Below, one piece after another: positions 1-10,854 of a stretch of DNA of 64,000 bases (positions within the stretch are counted from its first letter, which is position 1; each line of letters begins with the position of its first letter). This DNA comes from Isoetes taiwanensis. Lineage: Eukaryota; Streptophyta; Lycopodiopsida; Isoetales; Isoetaceae. The stretch covers positions 11,715,819 to 11,779,818 of the forward strand of contig JAJEKV010000003.1 in assembly GCA_021234155.1 (NCBI GenBank), written 5' to 3'. The translations under genes were made by a program, and so were the position numbers. Under the pieces are notes generated by a model. The model was given only the letters and a program-made list of their open reading frames with translations, was not told the DNA's origin and made no database searches.

Positions 1-311
1 GTCTAATGCATATTAATAGATTTAATGTATAGGTCTAATAGGCTCTCGTAGGTTATAATGTGCATTATAGGTGCATATGTTGCTATTTACATGTGCATTA
101 GGCATTACTCTTTACATACCTAAATATGAGCCCAATGGTCCCCTCTTCATATAGCTATATGGATGGTCCATTAGAAAGGGGGAGGGTCCATTGGATATGT
201 GTCCATTAGATAATACATGGGGAGGGTCTATTTTTCATGGAAAATACGTAGAAAATTTATGGGGAGGGTATTTTTTCATAGAAAATACATAGGATGTTTG
301 AAGGTTATTCA
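1..311. other. AT-rich sequence without a recognised gene
   Basis: No coding region is recognisable. Positions 216-250 and 258-292 are two direct copies of a roughly 35-bp unit containing GGGGAGGGT followed by a T-run and GAAAATAC, so the segment is repeat-derived at least in part. Confidence 0.5.
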
Positions 312-925
312 TTTTCGACCTTCTCGGACTCTGAGCTTTGAAATTGCCCTTTTTTTACTCTGAGCTGCCTTTTTCGACTCGCGAGTCGAGAAAGGCCCTC
401 AAACTTGCATTTTTCGCTTTGAGCTGCCTTTCTCAACTCGCGAGTCGAGAAAGGCCTTCTGACCCCTAAAACCTCGTGTTTTACGGCTTTGAACGCCTTT
501 CTTGACTCGAGTCGAAAGGCCTTCCTGACTTCCCCAAAACCTGTGTTTACGGCTTTGAACCGCAAGGCCTTCTAATCCCTAAAACCTGCGTTTTACGGCT
601 TTTTGGCGCCTTTCGACTCGACTCGAGTCGAAAGGCCTTCTGATCCCTAAAACCTGCGTTTTTCGCTTTGAGCTGCCTTTCTCGACTCGCGAGTCGAGAA
701 AGGCCTTCTGACCCCTAAAACCTGCGTTTCTGGCTTTGAGCTTCCTTTCTCGACTCACGAGTCGAGAAAGGCCTTCTAAGGCCTAAAACCTGCGTTTCTG
801 GCTTTGAGCTTCCTTTCTCGACTCGCGAGTCGAGAAAGGCCTTCTGACCCCTAAAACCTGCATTTCTGGCTTTGAACTGCCTTTCTCGACTCGCGAGTCG
901 AGAAAGCCCTTCTGATCCCTAAAGC
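312..925. repeat. Tandem repeat, about 68-bp unit with a central palindrome
   Basis: Degenerate tandem units. The best-conserved palindromes start at 676, 744, 812 and 880, exactly 68 bp apart. Older units to the left have palindromes at 368, 427, 496 and 609. In the best units 28 bp form a perfect palindrome whose left half reads CCTTTCTCGACTCG. The segment between palindromes (CTTCTGACCCCTAAAACCTG and neighbours) is also conserved, so this is a minisatellite and not a spaced array with unique spacers. It has CG dinucleotides in an otherwise AT-rich region. An open frame of 86 codons on the minus strand across it comes from the repetition and is not called as a gene. Confidence 0.85.
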
Positions 926-1187
926 CTGCGTTTCTCATGCCTGTATTTTCCAAAAATGGCCCTAAGAACTGTGTTTTATTTTATTTTTTTTGCATGTAGC
1001 ATCACTTGACTAATTTGATTTTGTCTCTTGCAGTCCTTATCTCGACCAGATAGTACATGCTTGGGAGCAATGAAAAGATCAGTTCATTGAAGAAAGGTGC
1101 CGAGAAGAGGGTGGTGACATCAGTTGGACATACAAGCACGTGGCCCATAAAGGAACTCCTCATACAAATTTCTATCGTCTGTAAGTT
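926..1187. other. Unassigned sequence with a splice-acceptor-like tract
   Basis: A T-rich tract ending in TCTCTTGCAG (near 1034) followed by about 140 bp of balanced composition looks like an intron end and exon, but no protein family is recognised. It lies directly before the dispersed repeat that starts at 1188. Confidence 0.3.
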
Positions 1188-1688
1188 GCTCCGTGACTAG
1201 GAGAGAGCTCCACGCGCCCTTTGCACTAGGTCGTTCATGTGTGAAGAGGGTGTAATCATTGTGCCCATACGACCACTATGGTCTCTTCACCGACTGTAAT
1301 ATATATTGTAATGAGCCCATTTATGAATATAAGGTATCTCAAAACTAGTATTTTTGGGTGATTAAGTAAACAATTTGCTTAATTTTTGTTGGAATTTGTG
1401 ATCTCTTGTCTACCCACCTAAGAAAATAGAGCCAAAATGTTCAACTATGAATCCTTTACAATTAGAACTTTGGTTTCAAGCTGTAGTGAAATTCCTATGT
1501 TTGCGTTGCATTGTTCTTGTCCTCGACTCGCTATCCAAGAAAACTGGAAGAAAGCTTGGATGCACACTAACAGACAAAAATTCGAATTATGGACAGTTTT
1601 CGGGTCGGGGTGCTCCTTTTTGTGTAAAATAACAGGGTTCCGAAAAAAAGTGGGAATGGAATGAGTCCCACTTTAATTAAATACGACT
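1188..1688 (+). repeat. Dispersed repeat, copy 1 (inverted partner at 35401-35760)
   Basis: This sequence matches the reverse complement of 35401-35760 from GCTCCGTGAC at the left to a block ending AATTAAATACGAC at the right, with small differences. Copy 1 is longer because about 140 bp near 1419-1562 have no counterpart in copy 2. No protein is encoded. It may be the LTR or 3' end of a retroelement, but no element boundary or target duplication could be identified. Confidence 0.7.
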
Positions 1689-2712
1689 TATCTGCAAAGA
1701 TTTGAAGGGTTGTGAAATGGCATATTTTTCATATCCGGATTTGTGTGAAAAGGATATGAAATGGTTGTGAAAGGATGGTGTCGGATCTGCCACATCTTTC
1801 ATGCAGGGGAGTGAAAGGGCTCCTTTGCCATATAATTGTTTATGCTTGATGCTACGGTGGAGGATGTTTATGCTTTATGCTTAATACTTATGCTATGGTG
1901 GAGGATTAACGCAAATACAATTGCAAAAGATACTAATGCAGGCATGAGTAATAGGAATGGATTACATCATTTGCACTGAGGTTGAGGCTGATGTCTTCTT
2001 CCTTCCTGGAATAAGGATTAATCATCGTGCATAGTGGGCTAAACATTGATAAACAGTTAATGAGTTGCAGTAGAATTTTCCTTCTCCTGCTTGGTTTATG
2101 TCGAGGAACCCAACACTTGGTCATTTTTTCTCCACCCGGGCTGCGCGGGGAGGGTTACTCGTGGCACTTGGTCATTTTTTCTCCCAAGTCCTGGGGAGGG
2201 TTGCAAGACACTGGCACTTAGAGGTTCCTTCTTCCAAGCCGCTGCCGAGGGGGGATTCCATGGAGCAACCAGACTTGGTGGTGTTGGGAAGGAACTTACT
2301 TTAAAAGGTGCAGGTCTAGAGGAGCTCTAGTTATACTTGTGTTGTGGCGATGGAGGCATCTAGGAGTGCAAGACATCACCAAATTTGGTTCATTTGTTTG
2401 CATTTATCACTGTAACATATGCCAGTTTGAAGTTGCTTTGTTGGCTTGGCTTTCTAATTGAAAGGCCTTAAATATTGTGTACATGCCAATTTTGGTTCAA
2501 ATGTTTTCAGGAAGCTTGAAAACATTAAACGAGATTTGACTAGTATATTGACTTCTTACAATGGCGCATAAGCATATGGTGACAAGTGGAAATAACAGTT
2601 TGACCCCATCATGATTTGTATGGGCGATTGAGGTGGAGCGATTATAGGTCAAGAATATTCCTTGATCTACATGGATGAAAATTAGCAATATAGTAGAATT
2701 AGCGATATGAGA
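1689..2712. other. Intergenic sequence without a recognised gene
   Basis: Only short unrelated open frames. A pair of short direct repeats sharing TTGGTCATTTTTTCTCC lies at about 2117-2180. Nothing here supports a gene. Confidence 0.5.
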
Positions 2713-2792
2713 GGGATAACACCTTGGAACGAGGGTGTTATACCCTATTATAACAAACAAGGGATAACACCCTTGTTCCAGGGTGTTATCCG
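2713..2792. repeat. Compound hairpin built on GGATAACACC and its complement
   Basis: Arms 2713-2744 and 2761-2792 are near-perfect reverse complements with a 16-bp spacer. Each arm is itself an imperfect palindrome (GGATAACACC near one end, GGTGTTATNCC near the other), so the 10-bp word occurs four times in alternating orientation. It could be a fossil foldback or MITE. No target duplication is seen. Confidence 0.7.
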
Positions 2793-2886
2793 CCTTAACA
2801 ACTTGAGCCCGGGAGTTTTATAGTGATTTTATGTGCATTTCATAACCATTTGGCATAACAAACTAGGTGTTTATGCACTTTTTAAT

Positions 2887-2908
2887 GTGTTACTCTCGTG
2901 AGTAACAC
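2887..2908. repeat. Small perfect hairpin
   Basis: GTGTTACTC and GAGTAACAC are exact reverse complements around the 4-base loop TCGT. It lies about 95 bp after the compound hairpin and shares its GTGTTA core. No T-run follows, and it has no assigned function. Confidence 0.6.
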
Positions 2909-3613
2909 CATTGCAACCAATGGCTGAGATCTGATCTCAGCAGGTTGTTAAGGTTATGTTTGCATCCATCCAGCAATGGATGGCCAAAATTTAAGCATGC
3001 TAAGCCACTGGGATGAAGAAGAGCCAGTAAGATAAGAGGAGAACCTCCTCCTTGAGGGTATTATGCAAAATAACACTATGAGGCCGGCAGGCCGAGAGGT
3101 TTTTTTTTGCATGATCTATGAGAGGAGGAGGTTGACCTCACTTAACCACTTGTCCGAGCAGGTTCCTGCTTTGTTCAGAATTGTTTGGAGTTACAAGTAA
3201 GGAACTAATCTATTTCTGCTTCATCTGTACCAACAAAACCTCTATTTTGGCTTCATCTATCCCACAACAAAGACCTCTGCTCGGTTTTATGTGTAGAAAG
3301 AAAGACCTCTGTTTCCTCTTGAACTGTACCAAAAGACCTCTGTTTTTGCATGAACAACTTCCAAACTATCGATTGAATGAGGGCTTCTTAGGAAGAAACA
3401 ATAGAAAGCATCATGGGCAACGAACCTGGGGTGAAGCACCGAATCAGAGATGCAGATGAAGCCCCAAAACACAAGTCGCAGAGAGATGCAGAGATAAGCA
3501 GCCAAGTTTCAGAGATGCAGAGATGTCCTCGGATAGGGCAAAATAGATTGTGGGAGGCGTGGGGGACATGGCGTTATGGGATCGGCTATGGCAAAAAATC
3601 AGGCATGCAAAGC

Positions 3614-3619
3614 CACGTG
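3614..3619. promoter_or_regulatory. G-box (CACGTG) upstream of the heat-shock gene
   Basis: CACGTG lies 66 bp before the ATG of the small heat-shock protein gene, and a TATA-like GATATAAG follows at about 3636. I looked for alternating GAA/TTC heat-shock elements between 3180 and 3680 and saw no convincing set. The role is inferred from position only. Confidence 0.3.
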
Positions 3620-3684
3620 GGATGAGGGAGGGCGAGGATATAAGGGAAAGGGAGGAGGGAGGGGGGCAGAAGGGAAGAAGAAAA

Positions 3685-4216
3685 ATGGCGTTAACTCCGT
3701 TTGATCCGACAAGCAACATGGCGTTATGGGATCCGGTATCGAGGATGGTTGGGGGCAGCAGCCTGTTCGACCCGCGCACCATGAGCGAGGCCAGGGCCGT
3801 GGCCAACACCCGCGTCGACTGGCTCGAAACTCCAGAGGCCCACATCTTCCACGCCGACCTCCCTGGTTGTTTTCCTCCCCCGCTTTCCCCCCTCCTCCCT
3901 CTTTTTTACCCCCGTCATTTACCCCCCTCCCCCTTCTTTTTTCCCAGGTCTTCGCAAAGACGAGGTCAAAGTCGACGTCCATGATGGTCGCGTTTTGCAG
4001 ATCAGTGGTGAGCGCCGTAAAGAAGAGCACCAGGATACTCTCACTTTTCACCGTGTTGAACGTACCCGTGGCGCTTTCTCTCGTAGCTTCATTTTGCCTG
4101 AAAATGCTAAGATTGATGAGATTCAAGCTAAGATTGATCATGGTGTGTTGACTGTTATTGTTCCAAAGTATGAGATTGGTAAGCCAGAGCCCAAGAGAAT
4201 TGACATCTCTGGCTGA
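3685..4216 (+). CDS. Small heat-shock protein (HSP20), class I-like, two exons
   Basis: Predicted cytosolic ATP-independent chaperone that binds unfolding clients as an oligomer. Exon 1 is 3685-3865 and exon 2 is 3948-4216; joining them gives 149 residues, the usual size for plant class I proteins. The N-terminal arm (1-42) has MALTPFDP and WDPVSRM. The alpha-crystallin domain (about 43-135) carries TRVDWLETPEAH, ADLPGLRKDEVKVDV, LQISGER, FHRVERTRGAFSR, LPENAKIDEIQA and GVLTVIVPK. The tail has the oligomerisation motif IDI (145-147) and ends in ISG. The 82-bp intron (3866-3947) starts GT, ends CCCAG, splits the Gly61 codon and is almost wholly pyrimidine. Reading through it shifts the frame. 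Plant class I genes are usually intronless, so the intron is unusual. A 25-bp near-copy of the early coding sequence lies at 3566-3590 in the leader. The family assignment is secure; the subclass rests on motif likeness. Confidence 0.93.
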
Positions 4217-4245
4217 TTTGTTTATGGTTTAGTGTCTTGTATATA

Positions 4246-4944
4246 TTTGTTGGGCGTCTTGAGAGAGTTGTTTCTTCCATGCTTTGAAATGTCCCTAAAT
4301 TGTCAAGCAAGACGTTTCTTTAAGATTTCCTTCAATATTTTGTCATTGTTGTAGGATTAGTTTTGACTAATATGATTAAAAACTTTGAACGTGAATTAAT
4401 GTAATGTATTATGATTTTGGTTTTAAGACCCTTTGTGGCAATGATCCATTAGTTGAAATATAAGACTTGAGTGGGAAAGCGGCGAGTTTTGGGAGGGTCA
4501 TGGTGATTTGACTTATGATTTGGTAGGGTCTTGGTTATTTTGAATCTAGTGTTTCTTTTGCATCTTTTATTTTGAGCTATTGATCTTTTATTTGTTGGGC
4601 GTCTTAAGGGAATTGTTTCTTCCATGCTTCCATTTCAATGTTCCTAAATTGTCAAGCAAGTCGTTGCTTTTGTCATTGTTATAGAATTAGTTTTGACTAA
4701 TACGATTAAAAACTTTGAACGTGAATTAATGTAATGTACTATGATTTTGGTTTTACGACCCTTTGTGGCAATGATCCATTAGTTGAAATCTCATTAGTTG
4801 AAATATAAGATTTGGAGCTAGTGGGAAAGGGGCGAGTTTTGGTAGGGTCTTAGACAATTTGAGTTTTGGTTTGGTAGGGTCTTGGTTATTTTGAATACAG
4901 TGTTTCTTGTGTTTCTTTTGCATCTTTTATTTTGAGCTATTGAT
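4246..4944 (+). repeat. Tandem duplication of the heat-shock gene 3' flank
   Basis: Unit 1 is 4246-4590 and unit 2 is 4591-4944. Both start TTTGTTGGGCGTCTT, share TTTGACTAATANGATTAAAA and end in GAGCTATTGAT. The duplication begins 29 bp after the stop codon. A short piece of the same sequence (CTTGGTTATTTTGAATAC) recurs near 7157. Confidence 0.85.
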
Positions 4945-5070
4945 GTGCGAAATATTCTTTCCAAATCAAGGGTCTCAAAAATTTTCTTTTTAAATCCCAA
5001 CGAAACTTTCAATGGTGCACATGAAATTAACAAGAACCAATGTTTCAAAATGTATCACATTGTTGTACAT

Positions 5071-5283
5071 ATTATTTACAACCAAACCCAATGGTTTTAA
5101 ATGGATGGCACCCAATGGTTTTAAACGGATGGCATGTGATGAGCTCGACGACATAGCATCAGACCTCTCTATTCACATGATGTCGTAAATATTATTTACA
5201 TCCAAATCTAAAGGTTTTAAACAGATGGCATGTGATGAGCTTGACTGCATAGCATCAGACCTCTCTATTCACATGATCATCAC
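5071..5283 (+). repeat. Direct duplication of about 100 bp
   Basis: Copies 5071-5190 and 5191-5283 begin ATTATTTACA and share GGCATGTGATGAGCT and a block ending CTCTATTCACATGAT. The first copy has an extra internal duplication of about 25 bp around CCCAATGGTTTTAAA. Confidence 0.8.
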
Positions 5284-5385
5284 ACCAAAATAGAAGTAGA
5301 CAAACAACAGAAGGGACTGCCAAGCGCAATTCCCACCAAAATAGAAGTAGACAAACAACAGAAGGGATTGCCAAGCGCAATTCCC
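5284..5385 (+). repeat. Two tandem copies of a 51-bp unit
   Basis: Units 5284-5334 and 5335-5385 are nearly identical, each starting ACCAAAATAGAAGTAGAC and ending AGCGCAATTCCC. They directly follow the preceding duplication, so this flank has duplicated repeatedly. Confidence 0.85.
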
Positions 5386-7640
5386 ACCTCATCCTCACTG
5401 CCAATGTCTTTTGTTTCTCAAGAACTCTTGCCTTGCAAAACAACCATCTTATTAATACGCAACCGAAGAGAATGCATAAACTTCCAATATTTGAGTTCGG
5501 CATTTTGAGAGGTGCTTGTGGCAATGGTATGGGCTAAGATTTCAGCGCAGTATAGTATTGAAAAGCATATATTTTGAGCGATTTGAGCAGCTTAATGGCA
5601 TTTGGTTGTCATCGAAGGAAAGTGATTGAAGTTTTTAGGGCGGATGGAATGTCTGAATATGGAAATTCAGAGACGTCATGTGATGGGGCTGCCTTGCAAG
5701 ACATCGGGTTGTTGCATGCCGGTCGAATCGGGAAGGGGGGTCGCTAGCGAGCACCAAAGGAGTCTGCCAAAATGCTGTGGATTAGTCTTTCTATGGTTTA
5801 TGTGGTACAGTCGTGTGGAAAACTCTTGTGGCTTTGCTTTACTTTTCGGCTCTTCATGCGACTGATGTTGTTTTGTTCCCATATAAGTGGTGGATATTAG
5901 CTGCCTGGTTTGAGAGGGTTGTCATCTTTGCTTCCTTTGGTGTATCTTGTTAGAGGTATGGATGTCCGTAGAGCAGCCAGACTGAAAGTGAGAGTCCATA
6001 GGATGGTTGTGCCCAGGATCATTTTGGAACGTATGTGCCTGCTAGGAGTTGGTAATGTACAGAGGCTTTGATGTGAATATCATGGTCATATGCAATGGAT
6101 CATGGTGAAATTATATGTTTGCATGTTTGAAATTTACCGTAGAAAGTGCCAAACATTTTTTTGGCAAAAAGATATTAGCCATTGATTTGGTATGATGCTC
6201 GAGATATGCTAAAGATCAATGGTTCATATTCAACCTTAAGAACAAAACCCATAAGTTGTTAATAATATAAAAAGCATATGTGGATAATAATAGTGAGAAT
6301 TGAGAAAATAGAGAACTAAGATAGAGGCTGTGCACGGCAAAAAGAAAGATAGAGATTGTCCGCCCCACCATGGTCCTCCCCTGGATCCACGCCGCATATT
6401 AGAAGCAACAACATGCTAATAGACAGACCCCTCGCCCACAGACAGACTCCATTTTTGGATTCAGAAAATCTTGTTCTATTCCTATTATTTCAATAAATTT
6501 CAATAAAGCCCTGTAATAGAAGAGCGGAACCTGCAACGTATTTTTACGAATATCGAACCTGCAAAGTATTTTTACAAATATCGAACAGAAGATCAAAACC
6601 TGTAACAAATAACATATTTTTGCAAAAACGCTTTAAGGAATGGAATCCCCAGGCCATGTGACCCGCACCATGAGCTTATCAAGAAACATTCCAAACGGAT
6701 TAAATCTACCTCTGAATAGCCAGATAAACTACCACATAGGAATTGGAGCATTTACACAAAAGGATCTCTCGAAACTCCTGTCTTACTGATTTAAAACAAT
6801 GTAGCCAGAGACTTCAAAGCAAGAACGTGAATGCCGCATGCCAAGAAAAGAAAAAAACGTGCAATCTTATCCACATACCAAAAATTATTCGTACCATGGC
6901 CAAGGAAACCCTAAACATTACTTTGAAATAGAAATTTTGCCAAAAAATAAATAAACAGCTAAGTAGTGTAAAAATACAGTCTTAAATACAATACAATACA
7001 ATACGAAAATCATCTTCTCAAGCATTGCGAGAATACCCTCCCACAATACGAAACAAATTGTGCAAACTTAATCATCTTGATTTTATTGGGTTAGTAGGCT
7101 TTCCGAGGTAAGGTCTGATCTAGGCATACATAATGGCTTGGGCAAGGGTGTATAGTATCTTGGTTATTTTGAATACGGTGTTTCTTTTTCATCTTGATTT
7201 TATTGGGTTAGCCGGCTTTTCGAGGTCTGGGTCTGAACTAGGCATATAATGGCTTGGGCAATGGCATGCAATATCATTATTAAAATCATATCATTTATTT
7301 ATTTATTTATTTTTGGTAGGCATATATTTTCATTAATAATAATAACTAAATACATAGGCTCCACAATATGCCTGATAATCCAAAATTACTTAGCAGAAAT
7401 GAGGGTTGTTAGGGCCCTTCAAATGGGAAATTGAGGAAGCAAGGGCTAAATGGTGATGGTCTTGACTTGGCAAACAGCAAATGAACCTGCATGTAGAAGC
7501 ATTAGCAAACATTTTTCTTCTTGAATTACTTGGTATTGCCTTCTGATCAACTCAGCCTGCTACAAACATACAACTAACTTATCAAAACAATAAGTTCATG
7601 CGAGAATCAAAGGAAACTAACTAATACTACTTCTAACACA
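5386..7640. other. Intergenic sequence, no recognised gene
   Basis: Only short open frames, none matching a known family. At 7073-7145 and 7190-7262 there is a direct duplication of about 73 bp (both start CATCTTGATTTTATTGGG), separated by a fragment of the heat-shock 3'-flank repeat. The stretch 6400-7060 is AT-rich and shows nothing else. Confidence 0.5.
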
Positions 7641-7651
7641 CTGTTTGAGCT

Positions 7652-8760
7652 TTTTTAAGGCAGAAAGAGGGACAAGCAAGCATGTTGGTCCCAATACCTC
7701 TTCAAGTGCAAGGTGTTGATAGGATTTGGCAATGATACATTTGAAGCTACATCTTTCAGTCAATAAGAGTTGGTACCTGCAGATCCTAGCACCACATAAG
7801 GTCCTTCCCAAAGATTATCAATACCAGTTGATTCTTCGTTTGCTTTATTCCACTTGAGGACAAGTTTTTCTTTCTTGAAAGTGCCTTGTATCCTATGAGC
7901 AGCTTTGAATGCAGCTAGATCTTTGGCTTTCTTTAGCAAGTTGGCATTTTCAGCATCCAATCTATACTCATCTAAGTGCAGCAGGGCATCCAATCTTTCT
8001 TGCAAAGCATTTTCAAAAGGCAAACATAACTTCAGAGATGGCAGTTCAAGCTCTATTGGAAAACAGCTGCCATAAACTAGCTGCCTTGATGGTGACTCTA
8101 CAAGCCCAAAGTGCATCCACTATTTTGATATGCCATTCAGCTTGTCCATTACCTTGTGGATAGTACGAAGAACTCTTTGTGTGTTTGACCTTTAGAATGC
8201 AACTTAAAGGGGATAACAAACCTGGCAGACACATATTCATGCAAGAACCTTGCTGTTGTAGCAGCATTTACTTGCTTCAAAGGTATAGCCTCAGCCCATT
8301 AAGTGAAGTAGTATGTGGTCACAATAATGTGCTGATGTTGGCCTGCAGAGGGAGGGTTAATGGAACCAATATAATCAAGTCCCCAAATCGGAAATTGTTT
8401 TGGAGATACAATGGGATTTAGAGCAACTGGAAGGAGAATCCTCTTGCCAGAGATTTGGCATTGATGATAGGTCTTTATAATGTCATAACAATCTTAAAAA
8501 ACAGTAGGCCAATAGTATACAAACCTGAGTATCTTCTTTGCTGTGGTGTCTCCAGTAAAGTGTCCTCCACAAATACCTTTGTGCATTTCTTTGATGATCA
8601 TAGCAGCCTCTTCTTCATCCACATACCTCAGCAAGACTCCATCCCTGTTGACTTTACACAAAACACCATCAATCAGCCTAAATTGCTTACAATTTTTCCT
8701 TGAGCCTTTGAAGATATCATTCCATGCTGCAAGTTCTAATGGGCTACTGCCAGCTACCAT
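7652..8760 (-). pseudogene. T1 integrase, broken
   Basis: Integrase of the gypsy element, which would join element DNA to the host genome. The zinc-binding region is visible near 8760-8494 (DGVLLRYVDEEEAAMII, then HKGICGGHFTGDTTAKKIL and YYWPTVF). Core remnants around 8267-8100 include SSSYYPQGNGQAE. The C-terminal region (8116-7760) has LVYGSCFPIELELPSL and DNLWEGPYVV. The tail continues past a TGA near 7785 to LHLKRYWDQ. Several frame changes separate these blocks and a full catalytic triad cannot be read, so it is inactive. Confidence 0.85.
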
Positions 8761-10340
8761 GAGCTTGATCTTCTTGTATTTCTTTCGAATGTGCTATTGC
8801 AAGTGAAGTATCAGTAACATCCAACTCATCTTCATGGTCAAAGATTATATAAAGCAAATAAAGACTTGCATTCCTCACTAAATGCAATTCTTTGACAGAA
8901 ATATCATAACTTTGCAACTTACAAGTCCATCTTTGAATCTTTGGCTTGCATGTTGCTTTACCAAACAACAATCCCCATGGATTCCGGTTCATATAGACTT
9001 GTACTCGACTTTTCAGCAATAAATTCCCTTGCCTATTGATAAGGAACATGAGTGCAGCAGCACTCTTCTCTAGTGTACCTTTCTTCAGGGGCTGACCATT
9101 GCTTGCTTGTAAAAATTATAGCATCCTTATCCTGCAAGATAGTAGACCTACAACCTTCTTAGTAACAGTAATATAGACTTTAAAAGGCATGTTTAAATGT
9201 GGTTTTTCCAGAAATGTGGCTTCACATATTGAACAAATAAGAAAGTCAAAAGCATCTTGACATTTTGGAGTCCATGTAACGGGTATATGATTGCTTTCAA
9301 ACTTGGAAAAGTTGCCTACTCTTGTCAATTTAGAGATAGGACTTACAATATGAGCAAAGTTTGGAATGTACATCTTAAGGAAACTTATCATACCAATGAA
9401 ACCCTTAACCTGTTTCAGATTTTGAGGAGGAGCTGGCTGTTTGAATGCTTCAACTTTGTCTTGAACTACTTGAATGCCTTGACCAGATACCTCATGACCT
9501 AAAAGTTGTCCTCTTAATGCAAAAAAGATGCATTTTTTAGGTTTAAGGTCGACTCCAGAACTTCTGCATAAAGCACAGATCTTTGCAAGTAATTCCACAT
9601 GGTTAGTAGAAGCAGAATCTAAACAAAGATTATCTAAGAAAACTCTCAATTCTTCAGCACCATAGCCCTTTGAAAAATGGTTGGTGCATTCATTAAGCCA
9701 CATGGCATTCTTTTCATGGCATAAGTACCCCAAGGAGTGATGAATGAGGTCTTTGGCTGATCTTCTTCCTTGATGCTAATCTGGTTGAAGCCTGAAAAAT
9801 CATATAGGAAAGAATACATATCCTTCCCTGCAACAGCATACGAGATTTCCTCCAAAAATGGCAAAGGATAACAATATTTAATGGTAGCTTTATTAAGATC
9901 TCGATAATCTATGCAAATCCTCAAAGCATCACTCTTCTTTTCCACGGGTACAATTGCAAGATACCCATTCAAGGTTAATAATTTCCACAATGACACCTGC
10001 ATCTAACATTTTATACAATTCTTCTTTGATTAGATCCAAAAGTGAAGCATTAATCCTTCTCAATTTTTGAAAAACAGGTTTACAATCTGCTTTGATCTTA
10101 ATTTCAAATTGATTTCTTAATGCCAATGAATTCAGAATAATCCCAAGCAAAGACATCTCCTCTTTCCTCAAAGAAACTAGTAATCTCATCCTTATTTTGA
10201 GTGTCAAACAGATCCCCTACAAATAAAGTTCTTTGCTTGCCATTTTTATTGATGATAACTTCCTTGGTTGACTCTTCTTGTGAAGCATTGATAGTAAGTA
10301 TGGGGCAGAACTCTTTGACTTCATCCTCATCAAGTTCTTT
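8744..10340 (-). pseudogene. T1 reverse transcriptase and gypsy RNase H, broken
   Basis: The N-terminal lead-in is FFEERGDVFAWDYSEF. The RT core follows: FQKLRRINASLLDLIKEEL, RICIDYRDLNKATIKYCYPL, FLYDFSGFNQISI and RMPCGLMNAPTIFQRAM. The box that should read xxDD reads FLDN (near 9640), so one catalytic aspartate is lost. The thumb region (LLGHEVSGQGIQVVQDKVEA, KQVKGFIGMISFLKMYIPN) is preserved. The gypsy-type RNase H and connection follow at 9230-8744 (PWGLLFGKATCKPKIQRW). Frameshifts fall near 9960, 9690 and 9100. Confidence 0.88.
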
Positions 10341-10374
10341 CTCTGGAATAGCACCGTCAGATAGATGTAACATG

Positions 10375-10850
10375 AGAGTATCCATGCATGAAGCATCAGC
10401 CTCCCAATTCTGCTCCCTTGGGATATGAGTGATCTTCCAAGAGGCAAAATTGGTAAGCACTCCCATTACCTAATTTCTGAGCACCTCCCTGTCTGTATTC
10501 TTGGTCTGATATTCATCACTAACCTGCCTGCATATTAGCTGAGAATCTCCGAAGATATGTATGTCAGAAATGTTCATTGCTTTAGCTTCTTGGAGACTTG
10601 CAACTAAGGCTTTGTATTCTGCAATATTAGAGGTTACTTGAGGAAAGATTCTACCTACTTTATCCAAAAGTTTACTTGAAGAGTCCTTTAGTATAGCTGC
10701 AGATGATGCTATGTTCAACTTCTTTGAAATACCTCCATCAAACCACAAGAGGCCTTCCTTACCTTGCTTGAGAGAGGGCACACACTCCACAACCAAAGGA
10801 ATCATATCACATTTCCTTGGTTTAGCATTTGCACACCTATAAGATCCCAA
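10375..10850 (-). pseudogene. T1 second RNase H domain, placed before the RT
   Basis: An RNase H fold whose four acidic positions are still readable: LLWFDGGIS (Asp), NIAEYKALVASLQEA (Glu), IHIFGDSQLICRQV (Asp) and HIPREQNWEADA (Asp). One stop interrupts the frame near 10470. The form matches the archaeal-like RNase H (aRNH) of plant Tat elements. It sits between the protease end (DLLFGRR, near 11010) and the RT lead-in (DVFAWDY, near 10130) and reads as part of one polyprotein, so the placement is not a simple nested insertion. In Tat elements as I know them this domain follows the RT and gypsy RNase H. Confidence 0.8.
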
Positions 10851-10854
10851 AGGT

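Noticed and set aside
312-925. Regular repeats with palindromes, resembling a CRISPR array
   Set aside because: The sequence between palindromes is conserved from unit to unit, the palindromes vary, and the genome is a plant. It is a tandem minisatellite.
2091-2330. Overlapping frames near 2.1-2.3 kb as a small gene
   Set aside because: Three phases are open over a short repeat (TTGGTCATTTTTTCTCC twice), with no conserved motif or splice support.
3444-4141. Long antisense frames over the small heat-shock gene (133 and 180 codons)
   Set aside because: They are mirror frames of the GC-rich heat-shock coding region and its C/T-rich intron; no family matches.
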